Part shown: in pieces, positions 42,862-51,381 of the stretch
How the letters are laid out: each line of letters opens with the position of its first letter
Numbering within the stretch: position 1 is the first letter of the stretch
Source: CAJXZP01 sp963974475
Lineage (GTDB): Bacteria; Bacteroidota; Bacteroidia; Flavobacteriales_G; Salibacteraceae
Assembly: GCA_963974475.1 (NCBI GenBank)
Contig: CAXBCR010000011.1
Span: 35,753-99,752 of the forward strand
Reading direction: 5' to 3'
Length of the DNA stretch: 64,000 bases
Made by a program: the position numbers and the translations under genes
Notes under the pieces: generated by a model
Database searches by the model: none
Seen by the model: the letters and a program-made list of their open reading frames with translations, nothing else
Told to the model about the DNA's origin: nothing

Positions 42862-44904
42862 ATGCGTCAATTACCGACATATAGTTTCAAGTTTATTAGA
42901 ATAAAGCCAATATTGTTATTGGCTTTTTTATTGCTTATTTCTGGAGCAAAACTGCGTGCAAATGATGCGCAACATCAAATTGATAGTTTAATTTCCGTAG
43001 TAGAAAGGAACAATTCGGATAGTGTGAAACTAATGTGTCTGCTTGATATATCGTATTTCTACCAGCCCATTGATACGGTAAAAATGTGGGAATATTATTA
43101 CAAAACGGTTGATTATGCTGAAAAGGTAAACCGTCCGGATATGGTAGCGAGCGCCCATTTAGATATTGGAAATTGGTATTACTATACGGGTGATATTGAT
43201 AAAGCCGAAAAATGGTATTTAAAAAGTATTCATGCCGCACACGAAATCAACGACTTGCTTACGGAGTTGCTAGGATGGCTCAATATTGCCGATTTGGAAT
43301 CTACCCGGGCTAATTACGAACGACAAATCGAAATTGTAGATTCTTGTTTGCAGGTTGCCTTAAAAAATGATATTCCAGATGTGGTGATGCCTTGTTATGG
43401 TTTGTACGGCTTAAATTATTGGCGACTAGGTGAATACGACAAGGCGATGGAGTTTACCTTCAAATCCTTGGCACTGGCAGAAGAATTGGGTTGGAGCGCG
43501 AAAGTGTTGCAATTGCATAATAATATCGGACTTATTTATAGAGATCGTGAGGAGTTTGATAAGGCGTTGATTCATCTAAAAAAATCGATGCAAACCAATT
43601 ATTTCATTGACCCAGAAACGTATAATCATATTGGTAGGATTTATTTGAAACAGGGTAAATTCGATTTGGCAAGGGTATATTTTGACAGTTGTAAAACGTT
43701 AGCGCTAGAGCGGAATAATTTTGATGTGTTGTCTGGGGTATTTAACTCTCAAGCCGAATTGGCACTAGATGAACAGGAATACGAAAGGGCTAAAAATCTA
43801 TTGTTAGAGGCCCAAGAATGTATTGCGGATAAGGATCAGAAGGAATATTTGGCTAGGATATATGTCAACCTTTCTCAAACGTATCGCTTACTCGAACAAT
43901 TTGATTCTGCATCATTTTACGGCAATCTTGCGGTAGAGCGTTCTTTGGAACTGGATGAAAAGGAGTCTTTGGCACAAGCGTATTTGCAACTTTCTCAGGT
44001 GTATCAAGCGATGGGTCAATTTCAAAATGGGTTGGTCTATTTTGAAAAGTACAATGAAGTAAAGGATTCCATTTTAAACGAAAAGCGATTAAAAAATATA
44101 AGTGTAGTCGAAATTAAATACGAGACCGCAAAAAAGGATCTGGAAATTGAGCGTTATAGACAGCATTTGAATAGTTTGCAAGTTGAAAAGCAGGAAATGC
44201 AATTAAAAATGCTACTTATCTTAGTAGGGATTGTATTAGTAGTTGGGGCATTATTGGCGACTTTAAAAGTATTGTCAACCCAAAAGGAAAAGAAGATGCA
44301 ACAGAATTTTGCTAAACATGTATTGCAATCTCAGGAAACAGAAAGAAAGCGGATTGCGGCCGATTTGCACGATAGCATTGGGCAAAATCTTTTGTTAATC
44401 AAAAGGAATCCTGCGGTTCAAAATAATGAAGGTGTGAAAGTATTGGTTTCGGATGCCTTGGAAGAAGTTCGGTCTATTTCAAGAGGACTGCATCCCGTAC
44501 AGTTAGAGCGATTGGGGCTCACCGCTGCCATTGAAGAAATGATTGATAAGGTGGATAAAATTGGTAGTATTTTTATTAGCGATGAAATTGAGCCAATCGA
44601 TGGGCTATTAAATGAAACGAGTGAAATTCATATGTATCGAATTATTCAAGAATCTTTAAACAATATTATTAAGCATGCTAAAGCGGATTCTGCTAAATTA
44701 GTGATTCGTAAAAAGGCTAAAGCCATTGAAATTGAGATTCAGGATAATGGAGTTGGTTTTGATTACAGTAAAAAATTGATTACCGGAAAAAGCATTGGAC
44801 TAACTAGTTTAAATGAACGAACGAAATATTTGAATGGCGAATTTCATATCAAATCGTCAAAAACTACCGGAACGGTGGTTTCATTTATTATACCTATAAA
44901 ATAG
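42862..44904 (+). CDS. TPR sensor histidine kinase (NarX/HisKA_3 type)
   Basis: A 680-residue kinase. A signal or anchor helix (residues 11-33) is followed by a periplasmic region of TPR repeats (for example DKAEKWYLKSIHAAHEINDL, DKALIHLKKSMQTNYFI) to about residue 415, then a coiled coil, a transmembrane helix (MLLILVGIVLVVGALLATL, about 450) and the kinase core. The phosphorylation site is in ETERKRIAADLHDSIGQNLL near 500, and the ATPase boxes are IIQESLNNIIKHAKADSAKL and IQDNGVGFD. TPR sensors of this kind are common in Bacteroidota; the ligand is unknown. The regulator gene follows at once. Confidence 0.92.
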   Translation: MRQLPTYSFKFIRIKPILLLAFLLLISGAKLRANDAQHQIDSLISVVERNNSDSVKLMCLLDISYFYQPIDTVKMWEYYYKTVDYAEKVNRPDMVASAHLDIGNWYYYTGDIDKAEKWYLKSIHAAHEINDLLTELLGWLNIADLESTRANYERQIEIVDSCLQVALKNDIPDVVMPCYGLYGLNYWRLGEYDKAMEFTFKSLALAEELGWSAKVLQLHNNIGLIYRDREEFDKALIHLKKSMQTNYFIDPETYNHIGRIYLKQGKFDLARVYFDSCKTLALERNNFDVLSGVFNSQAELALDEQEYERAKNLLLEAQECIADKDQKEYLARIYVNLSQTYRLLEQFDSASFYGNLAVERSLELDEKESLAQAYLQLSQVYQAMGQFQNGLVYFEKYNEVKDSILNEKRLKNISVVEIKYETAKKDLEIERYRQHLNSLQVEKQEMQLKMLLILVGIVLVVGALLATLKVLSTQKEKKMQQNFAKHVLQSQETERKRIAADLHDSIGQNLLLIKRNPAVQNNEGVKVLVSDALEEVRSISRGLHPVQLERLGLTAAIEEMIDKVDKIGSIFISDEIEPIDGLLNETSEIHMYRIIQESLNNIIKHAKADSAKLVIRKKAKAIEIEIQDNGVGFDYSKKLITGKSIGLTSLNERTKYLNGEFHIKSSKTTGTVVSFIIPIK

Positions 44905-44905
44905 A

Positions 44906-45538
44906 ATGAACGATAAAAGAGTATTAATTGCTGATGATCATCCGGTATTATTGACAGGGTTGGCTGGATTGATTAATGGATTGAATGGTTTTGAAATAAT
45001 TGCAAGCTGTGCGAATGGGGAAGAGGCTTTACAAGAAATTAGAGCTTTAAAACCGGATATTTCAATTTTAGATTTTGATATGCCCTTTCATAATGGGTTG
45101 GAAATAGCAGAAATTTGTAAAAAAGAAATTCCTGAAATGGCGGTTGCTATTTTAACTTTGCACAAGGAAGAATCATTTTTGATTCGGTCAATTGATATTG
45201 GTGTAGAGGGATTTATGCTCAAAGATTTTGCTAGCGATGAAATTGAAAAATGCCTGATAGCCTTAGGGAATGGTGATAAATTTTATTCGGATGACCTAAA
45301 AGAATTTGTTAAGCCCGACACCAAATTACCGGATAGTTATAATAAATTAAGTCGAACAGAGCGTAAAATTGTGAGGCTTATCGCACTCAATAAAACAAGT
45401 AAAGAAATAGCTGACTTGATGTTTGTGAGCCCTAAAACGGTGCAGAATCACCGCTATAATATCTCTAAAAAATTGGCCTTAGAGCCTAAAAACAACAGTT
45501 TGTTGTCTTGGGCGAACAAGTTTGCTAAATCGTTGTAA
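44906..45538 (+). CDS. LuxR/NarL family response regulator
   Basis: A 210-residue regulator. The receiver domain (VLIADDHPVLLTGLAGLING) has its phosphoacceptor aspartate in DISILDFDMPFHNG at about residue 55, and conserved T/K positions further on. The LuxR helix-turn-helix is LSRTERKIVRLIALNKTSKE and KTVQNHRYNISKKL near residue 180. It starts one base after the kinase stop and is therefore its likely cognate partner, controlling targets that may include the phosphatase gene at the head of the operon. Confidence 0.94.
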   Translation: MNDKRVLIADDHPVLLTGLAGLINGLNGFEIIASCANGEEALQEIRALKPDISILDFDMPFHNGLEIAEICKKEIPEMAVAILTLHKEESFLIRSIDIGVEGFMLKDFASDEIEKCLIALGNGDKFYSDDLKEFVKPDTKLPDSYNKLSRTERKIVRLIALNKTSKEIADLMFVSPKTVQNHRYNISKKLALEPKNNSLLSWANKFAKSL

Positions 45539-45639
45539 TATTTTTTGTATGCATGCGTTTTTTGGATACTTTTGAAAACGGGTAGGAGAAAGATATTTTC
45601 TTCTGAAATGAAAAAAATATATATAGGGTGCGGCACCTA

Positions 45640-45670
45640 TTTGAATCCTTGAACATATAGCATAAATTTG
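45640..45670 (+). promoter_or_regulatory. promoter upstream of a structured leader or small RNA
   Basis: TTTG at 45640-45643, 19 bases, then TAAATTTG at 45663-45670. This matches the Bacteroidota housekeeping consensus exactly, so transcription probably starts near 45676. Confidence 0.65.
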
Positions 45671-45675
45671 TGTTG

Positions 45676-45787
45676 TGGAATAGTTCATGGGTACTCCAAT
45701 TACCCTTGAATTTAAATATTTGTGTGGAATCTCTGTTCTGTTTATGTTGCTTTAGTGGAGCTAAATAGGCAGAGATTTATTTTTTTA
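45676..45787 (+). ncRNA. candidate small structured RNA ending in a terminator
   Basis: Between a consensus promoter and the next gene lie two hairpins. The first pairs TTCA-GGGTA (45684-45693) with TACCC-TGAA (45701-45710), with one T/T mismatch. The second pairs AATCTCTG (45728-45735) with CAGAGATT (45770-45777), encloses an inner TTTAG/CTAAA stem (45751-45765), and is followed by TATTTTTTT. The predicted RNA is about 110 bases. It could be a free regulatory RNA or an attenuator for the gene at 45804, which begins 17 bases after the T-run. I recognise no known RNA family. Confidence 0.5.
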
Positions 45788-45803
45788 GAATAATCCCAGT
45801 TCG

Positions 45804-46322
45804 ATGAATGTTATTACGCCCACCAAAGCTTTTTTTGAGTTCAATCAAATTGAAAATACTGTTGAGGTTACTACCGTACTATCTAATAAAGATTACGATA
45901 AGTTATTTAGTCTAAAGCGTTATCAGTTAATATCTGGTTCTTCTGACGAACAAATACAACTTTGGGCCACCTATGTCAGAAAGAATATTAAGATTGTAGA
46001 TTCAAGAGGGAATAAACAGGAATTAATCTCAGTAAAGAAATTGGGTGAAGATTCAGATAAACAAACTAAAGCTTTTAAATTTATTTATAATCGGAGCAAT
46101 TGTGCCGTGCAACGAGTACAGAATACATTCTTGTTTGATTTTAATGTCCATCATGTAAACTTTAACGTATGGGGAGAAAATGACCAAGCTCCATTGTTAA
46201 CAGATGTAGACAATACTAACTTTATTGTGACCTATCCCGCTTATAGGATGAATTACTTGTTAATATCTGCCATTATTATTGGGGTCGTTTTTTATGCAGC
46301 CTATTTAGTGGATAGGGTTTAG
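45804..46322 (+). CDS. DUF6702-like protein with C-terminal membrane anchor, second copy
   Basis: A 172-residue protein with no signal peptide (an in-frame stop lies just upstream of the ATG) and a final transmembrane helix (YLLISAIIIGVVFYAAYLV). The soluble part follows the same motif order as the 25736-26293 protein: TKAFFEFNQIENTVEVTTVL, TYVRKNIKIVDSRGNKQELI, VQNTFLFDFNVHHVNFNVWG. The two are therefore probably distant paralogues of a DUF6702-like domain. Without a signal, the bulk of this protein may face the cytosol as a tail-anchored protein. The function is unknown. The stop overlaps the convergent epimerase by four bases. Confidence 0.5.
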   Translation: MNVITPTKAFFEFNQIENTVEVTTVLSNKDYDKLFSLKRYQLISGSSDEQIQLWATYVRKNIKIVDSRGNKQELISVKKLGEDSDKQTKAFKFIYNRSNCAVQRVQNTFLFDFNVHHVNFNVWGENDQAPLLTDVDNTNFIVTYPAYRMNYLLISAIIIGVVFYAAYLVDRV

Positions 46323-47341
46323 TTTTTATTTGCGTTTTCTTTTTTTATCCAATTGGCAGTTTCTTTAATTGCTTGGTGGAATGGTGTAATCGAATAGCCT
46401 AGTTCTCTTTTTGCCTTGCTAATATCTGTAGCCCAAGTGTGCATATATTTACGAATAAACGGAGGGGTGATAGCAGGTTTAATATTAAACTTATCTCCCA
46501 AAAATTGCATGGTATTGGCCGCGCCAAGCATCATAAACAAAGGGACGGGAAATTGTTTTCGTTTGATTCCAGTGGCTTTTCCGAAAGCGGTTAGCAATTC
46601 TCTATACGTCAAGTTTTCACCACCTAAAATATAGTTTTCGCCTGATTTTCCTTTGATGGCTGCTAGGTAAAGCCCGTTTACCATGTCTTTGATGTAGGCA
46701 TAGTTTCCTGTTGTTCTACCATCACCCGGTAAAAAACGGAATCCGTGGTACATGTATTTTTCCAGTAAGATGGTTACCGAATTGCTTGCGCTTAAATTGC
46801 CTGGGCCAAAAATTCTTGTTGGACTCACCGTCACAATGTCCATTCCGGTAGCTACATAATCTTGAATTTTCTCGTTCGCAATTTTTTTAGTGCGTTCGTA
46901 TTCTGTGAATGGGGGCAAAGTCTGGTGAATTTCTTCTGTAATTAAAGAATCATCTACTTGTGGCCCAAAAGTTCCTGCTGTGGCAGTCACCACTATCCTT
47001 TTAACATTGCAAGCTTTCGCAGCCTCCAAAACGTTAATCGTTCCATTCACATTCACCTCGTAGTAGGTTTGTATATTCTTAGCCCAAGGCTGGGCGTAAG
47101 CCGCTAAGTGAAATATTACATCACAATCCTTACTCGCATTAATCAACGAGTTTAAATCGGATAATTCAGCTGGGGTTGAATGTATGTTGGCGTGAGTAGT
47201 TAACTCGCTACTAAGTACAGAACCTGGTCGATGCATGGCATTAATTTCAATACCTTTTTTAGCGAGGAATAAAGCCAATCGTCCACCTACAAATCCTCCG
47301 GCTCCGGTGATTAATGCTTTTTTGAATGTTGTGTTTTCCAT
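46319..47341 (-). CDS. NAD-dependent epimerase/dehydratase family protein (SDR)
   Basis: A protein of about 340 residues with an N-terminal Rossmann motif ALITGAGGFVGGRLALFLAK and the active-site YxxxK in PFTEYERTKKIANEKIQDY, with an upstream TATAGTFGP serine/threonine region. The group includes dihydroflavonol reductase-like and sterol/sugar-modifying enzymes; the substrate is unknown. ATG at 47341 (MENTTFKKALITGAGG) is preferred over 47371, because it starts right before the nucleotide-binding strand. It is 42 bases downstream of urocanate hydratase on the same strand. Confidence 0.85.
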   Translation of the reverse strand: MENTTFKKALITGAGGFVGGRLALFLAKKGIEINAMHRPGSVLSSELTTHANIHSTPAELSDLNSLINASKDCDVIFHLAAYAQPWAKNIQTYYEVNVNGTINVLEAAKACNVKRIVVTATAGTFGPQVDDSLITEEIHQTLPPFTEYERTKKIANEKIQDYVATGMDIVTVSPTRIFGPGNLSASNSVTILLEKYMYHGFRFLPGDGRTTGNYAYIKDMVNGLYLAAIKGKSGENYILGGENLTYRELLTAFGKATGIKRKQFPVPLFMMLGAANTMQFLGDKFNIKPAITPPFIRKYMHTWATDISKAKRELGYSITPFHQAIKETANWIKKENANKN

Positions 47342-47383
47342 ACTGAATCCTGCTACGCGATCAAATTTCAATGAAAAAAAGCG

Positions 47384-49417
47384 TTAAAACAAACCTTTCA
47401 AAAGGTCGTCTGCTACGCTATTAGGTAGGGTTACCTTTAATTCAGGAGTGCGCTCCATTTCACGTTTTATTGCAAAATTTGCTTCGTCATTTCTAGCCCA
47501 GGCCCTTCGGCTAATCCCGTTGTTTACATCCCAAAAAAGCATTTTTTTAGCTCGAGAAGCAGCATCATCCGTACCATCTAGCACTAAGCCAAAGCCACCG
47601 TTAATTACTTCTCCCCATCCAACGCCACCACCGTTGTGGATGGAAACCCAGGTAGCTCCTCGGAAAGAATCTCCAATCACGTTTTGAATTGCCATATCGG
47701 CTGTAAACATGGAACCATCATAAATGTTGGCGGTTTCTCTAAAAGGAGAATCAGTGCCAGAAACATCATGGTGGTCGCGGCCTAAAACAACTGGGCCAAT
47801 TTTTCCAGCTTTGATTGCTTCGTTAAAAGCCATGGCAATTTTAGTACGTCCTTCGGCATCAGCATATAAAATACGTGCCTGAGAACCTACTACTAATTTG
47901 TTTTCTTGCGCACCTTTGATCCACGTAATATTATCCTGCATTTGCTGCTGAATTTCAATGGGTGAATTGGCTTTCATTTCAGTTAATACCTCTAAAGCTA
48001 GGTGGTCGGTAATAGCCAAATCTTCTGGGTTTGCAGATGTACAAACCCATCTAAATGGGCCAAAGCCGTAATCAAAACACATCGGTCCCATAATGTCTTC
48101 TACGTAAGATGGGTATTTAAATTTCATTCCATCTTCGCTCATAACATCCGCTCCGGCACGAGAGGCTTCAAGTAAAAAGGCGTTGCCGTAGTCAAAAAAG
48201 TAGGTGCCTTTTGCAGTATGATTATTTATTGAAGCAATTTGTCTCCGTAGCGATTCTTGAACCTTTAGTTTAAATGCTTCTGGGTCGGAAACCATTAAAG
48301 CATTCGATTCTTCATAACTTAATCCAACAGGATAATAGCCACCTGCCCAAGGGTTGTGTAAAGAAGTTTGGTCGGAGCCTAAATCTACATACAAATTGGC
48401 CTCGTCAAATTTCTCCCATACTTCCACAATGTTCCCGTCATAGGCAATAGAAACCGTTTCTTTATCTTCTTTTGCTTTTGATACACGAGTTACTAATTCA
48501 TCTAAATCGGAAATCACTTCGGCTACCCAGCCTTGTTCGTGACGTTTGTGAGATGCTTTTGGATTGACTTCCGCAATTACGGTTACTGTTCCGGCTATGT
48601 CGCCTGCTTTGGACTGAGCGCCACTCATTCCTCCTAATCCGGATGAAACAAATAGCTTTCCTGCTGTGCCTGGACTTAATGTTTTATTTGAATCTGTGCC
48701 GAGTGAGGGCGAAGCATCAATTTTTCTACATCCGTTCAAAACTGTAATGGTGGTACCGTGCACAATTCCTTGTGGTCCGATGTACATGTACGAACCAGCG
48801 GTCATTTGCCCATATTGGGTAACTCCTAATGCATTATATTTTTCCCAATCATCTTGTTTGGAGTAGTTTGGAATCATTATTCCATTGGTTACTACCACAC
48901 GAGGAGCATCTTTATGACTTGGATATAATCCCATAGGATGCCCAGAATACATAGCTAAAGTCTGCTCGCATGTCATTTCGCTCAAATACTTCATGGTGAG
49001 TAAGTATTGAGCCCAGTTTTGAAAAACGGCTCCATTACCACCGTAAGTGATAAGTTCATGGGGATGTTGAGCTACGCGGTTATCCAAATTGTTTTGAATC
49101 ATGTGCATAATAGCAGCTGCTTGCTGACATTTTGCAGGATATTCTGCGATGGGGCGAGCATAAAATTCGTAATCAGGACGAAAGCGGTACATGTAAATTC
49201 GACCGTAATCTAATAGTTCTTGAGCAAATTCAGGTGCTAAAACCGCGTGATGTTCTTTTGGGAAGTAACGTAACGAATTTCGAACGGCTAATTCCTTTTC
49301 ATCGGTGGTTAAAATATCTTTCCGTTTAGGAGCGTGACTTACACTCGTGTCGAAAGGTTTTAAGGTAGGCAGCTCCGATGGAATACCTGCTTTAATAAGC
49401 GCTTGAAAATTGCTCAT
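47384..49417 (-). CDS. hutU: urocanate hydratase, long form
   Basis: A 677-residue enzyme of histidine degradation that adds water to urocanate using NAD as an electrophile. Diagnostic parts are LITYGGNGAVFQNWAQYLLT (about 120), NGIMIPNYSKQDDWEKYNAL (about 180), GQMTAGSYMYIGPQGIVHGT (about 205) and FDYGFGPFRWVCTSANPEDL (about 452). The family in Proteobacteria is about 555 residues; the longer form is usual in Bacteroidota. No other hut gene is in the window. It is preceded by a DUF5522 gene four bases upstream. Confidence 0.93.
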   Translation of the reverse strand: MSNFQALIKAGIPSELPTLKPFDTSVSHAPKRKDILTTDEKELAVRNSLRYFPKEHHAVLAPEFAQELLDYGRIYMYRFRPDYEFYARPIAEYPAKCQQAAAIMHMIQNNLDNRVAQHPHELITYGGNGAVFQNWAQYLLTMKYLSEMTCEQTLAMYSGHPMGLYPSHKDAPRVVVTNGIMIPNYSKQDDWEKYNALGVTQYGQMTAGSYMYIGPQGIVHGTTITVLNGCRKIDASPSLGTDSNKTLSPGTAGKLFVSSGLGGMSGAQSKAGDIAGTVTVIAEVNPKASHKRHEQGWVAEVISDLDELVTRVSKAKEDKETVSIAYDGNIVEVWEKFDEANLYVDLGSDQTSLHNPWAGGYYPVGLSYEESNALMVSDPEAFKLKVQESLRRQIASINNHTAKGTYFFDYGNAFLLEASRAGADVMSEDGMKFKYPSYVEDIMGPMCFDYGFGPFRWVCTSANPEDLAITDHLALEVLTEMKANSPIEIQQQMQDNITWIKGAQENKLVVGSQARILYADAEGRTKIAMAFNEAIKAGKIGPVVLGRDHHDVSGTDSPFRETANIYDGSMFTADMAIQNVIGDSFRGATWVSIHNGGGVGWGEVINGGFGLVLDGTDDAASRAKKMLFWDVNNGISRRAWARNDEANFAIKREMERTPELKVTLPNSVADDLLKGLF

Positions 49418-49421
49418 AATT

Positions 49422-49592
49422 CTAACTATTTCTTTTGTTTTTAAATCCGTAAGGGCAATGACGACAGCTATTTTGACAGCAATAGCCTCTTTTTAAATGG
49501 TAGGATTCTGTAAAGACTTTATATCCTTCTTCCGAAAGGTAATAATCATCAGATGCTAATTCATTTTTACCAAAAAGACCTCCGTTTGCCAT
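49422..49592 (-). CDS. DUF5522 family cysteine-rich mini-protein
   Basis: A 56-residue protein, MANGGLFGKNELASDDYYLS... The C-terminal half contains HLKRGYCCQNSCRHCPYGF, the four-cysteine signature of DUF5522 proteins, which could bind zinc or an iron-sulfur cluster. A -7 box (TACCTTTG in minus reading, plus-strand 49599-49606) lies seven bases before its ATG. The stop is four bases from the hutU start, so they form an operon. The partnership with urocanate hydratase is probably functional, but no role is established. It is short enough to be missed by automatic cut-offs. Confidence 0.85.
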   Translation of the reverse strand: MANGGLFGKNELASDDYYLSEEGYKVFTESYHLKRGYCCQNSCRHCPYGFKNKRNS

Positions 49593-49659
49593 AGCGTGCA
49601 AAGGTAGTATTCTACAAGAAAATTTGGGAATTAAAGCGCCAGTAAAACAAAATGAAGTA

Positions 49660-49884
49660 TTAACTTTTCAATCCCATATTTTGGATTAATTGTTCCGCGC
49701 GTTCTTTGTCGTCACTATCAATATATAAATCAAGATAGCCTGAGGAGTTCGTTCCAAGCCCCGCGATAATGGAAGACTGGTAGGCGTTTTTGGTGAGGGA
49801 TGATATTCCGTTGAGGAATAATTGACCTTTAATGTGTAAAATCGTTATTTCTGAATCGGAAAGTAATTTTATCAAAGTAGACAT
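49660..49884 (-). CDS. DUF2007-like putative signal-transducing protein
   Basis: A 74-residue soluble protein. The order ITILHIKGQLFLNGISSLTK, then GYLDLYIDSDDKERAEQLIQ, fits the small alpha/beta DUF2007 fold, in which a strand-helix unit ends in 'D...A..LI'. The function is unknown in all members. A -7 box (TATATTTG in minus reading, plus-strand 49920-49927) lies 35 bases upstream of its ATG, suggesting separate expression from tyrS, whose terminator is at 49949-49984. Confidence 0.65.
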   Translation of the reverse strand: MSTLIKLLSDSEITILHIKGQLFLNGISSLTKNAYQSSIIAGLGTNSSGYLDLYIDSDDKERAEQLIQNMGLKS

Positions 49885-49919
49885 ATTGGGGTGTTTTAGA
49901 TTTAAATAGTTTAGTAGGG

Positions 49920-49927
49920 CAAATATA
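49920..49927 (-). promoter_or_regulatory. -7 element of the DUF2007-like gene
   Basis: CAAATATA on the plus strand, TATATTTG on the minus strand, located just after the tyrS terminator in the direction of transcription. Confidence 0.4.
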
Positions 49928-49948
49928 GGTGATTTAGATTGAAATGAA

Positions 49949-49984
49949 AGGCTGATATTTAATTTTGGGATTAAATATCAGCCT
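49949..49984 (-). terminator. intrinsic terminator of tyrS
   Basis: In minus-strand reading AGGCTGATATTTAAT pairs perfectly (15 bp) with ATTAAATATCAGCCT around CCCAAA, followed by a short T-rich tail (TTCATTTC). Confidence 0.85.
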
Positions 49985-49992
49985 ATTATATT

Positions 49993-51261
49993 TTAATTAT
50001 GTACAGTAAGTAAAAAGTAGTTTTTCTTTCCTCTTTGTAATAGAATGTATTTATTACTGATAAGATTGGTGGTGGATAAGTTTAAATCTTCCGTTACCTT
50101 TTCTTTATTTACCGATATCGAATTTTCTTTTAACGAACGTCTCGCTTCTCCTTTAGATTTTAGAAAACCAGAGTCAGCCAAGGCATCAATAATATTCATT
50201 CCTTTCCATTTGGATAATTCTCCTTGTGGAACTCCGGAGAAAATAGAAAGGAAATCATCTTCATTTAAATTTTTCAAACTGTCAGCGGTAGCTTTACCAA
50301 ATAGAATATTTGAAGCTTCAATAGCTGCGTGTAAGTCTTCTTCAGAGTGGACCCTAACCGTAATATCTTCAGCCAATTTTCTTTGAAGTAGTCTTTGATG
50401 TGGTGCTTCGTTGTGCTGCGCAATTATTTCGTTGATGGTAGATTCATCCAATAGGGTGAAGACTTTAATGTATTTCTCCGCATCTTCATCCGAAGAATTA
50501 AACCAATATTGGTAAAATTTATAAGCTGAGGTTCTGGTTTTATCTAACCAAACATTTCCTCCTTCAGATTTACCAAATTTGGTTCCGTCTGCTTTTTTTA
50601 TTAATGGCGCGGTGAGGGCAAATCCTTCTCCTTTAGCCTTTCTTCTAATAAGTTCAGTGCCGGTAACAATGTTTCCCCATTGGTCGGAACCACCCATTTG
50701 AATTTTGCAATTCTTGTTTTGGTATAGATGGAAAAAATCGTAGCCTTGTATAAGTTGGTAAGTGAATTCTGTAAATGACATTCCTTCTCCGGCTAATCTA
50801 TTTTTTACCGAATCCTTACTCATCATGTAATTCACCGTGATGTGCTTTCCCGTATCGCGAATAAATTCTAGGAAATTCATTTCCTTAAACCAGTCGTAAT
50901 TATTGACCATTTCCGCAGAATTCTCGCCACAATCAAAATCTAAAAATTGTTGTAATTGATTTTTTTGACAAGTTAAATTGTGATTCATCACCTCTAAATC
51001 CAATAGATTTCGTTCCGAACTTTTTCCAGACGGGTCGCCAATCATACCAGTAGCGCCTCCTACCAATGCCAATGGGCGATGTCCTGCGCGTTGCAAGTGA
51101 ACCAAAAGCATAATAGGAACCAAATTACCAATGTGTAAGGAATCGGCAGTGGGGTCAAACCCAACATATCCTGTTACCATTTCTTTGTTCAACAATTCTT
51201 CGGTACCGGGCATAATGTCGTGAATCAATCCACGCCATGTAAGTTCTTTTACTAAATCCAT
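49993..51261 (-). CDS. tyrS: tyrosine--tRNA ligase
   Basis: A 422-residue class I synthetase that charges tRNA-Tyr. The HIGH-type motif is DPTADSLHIGNLVPIMLLVH at about residue 37, the tyrosine-binding segment includes YQLIQGYDFFHLYQNKNCKI, and the KMSKS-type loop is KADGTKFGKSEGGNVW near 230. A C-terminal S4 RNA-binding domain (about 360-420: GEARRSLKENSISVNKEKVT) completes it. A -7 box (TATCTTTG in minus reading, plus-strand 51282-51289) lies upstream of the ATG. Confidence 0.96.
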   Translation of the reverse strand: MDLVKELTWRGLIHDIMPGTEELLNKEMVTGYVGFDPTADSLHIGNLVPIMLLVHLQRAGHRPLALVGGATGMIGDPSGKSSERNLLDLEVMNHNLTCQKNQLQQFLDFDCGENSAEMVNNYDWFKEMNFLEFIRDTGKHITVNYMMSKDSVKNRLAGEGMSFTEFTYQLIQGYDFFHLYQNKNCKIQMGGSDQWGNIVTGTELIRRKAKGEGFALTAPLIKKADGTKFGKSEGGNVWLDKTRTSAYKFYQYWFNSSDEDAEKYIKVFTLLDESTINEIIAQHNEAPHQRLLQRKLAEDITVRVHSEEDLHAAIEASNILFGKATADSLKNLNEDDFLSIFSGVPQGELSKWKGMNIIDALADSGFLKSKGEARRSLKENSISVNKEKVTEDLNLSTTNLISNKYILLQRGKKNYFLLTVHN

Positions 51262-51381
51262 AATATCTGTTTCAAGGGCGGCAAAGATAATTTTCCCTAT
51301 TAAATATTACGGCTTATTTAAAAAATCTAATCCTTGCTAAATGGTATTCTTTCTGTTACTTTGAGCAAAATTATTTTAAAG

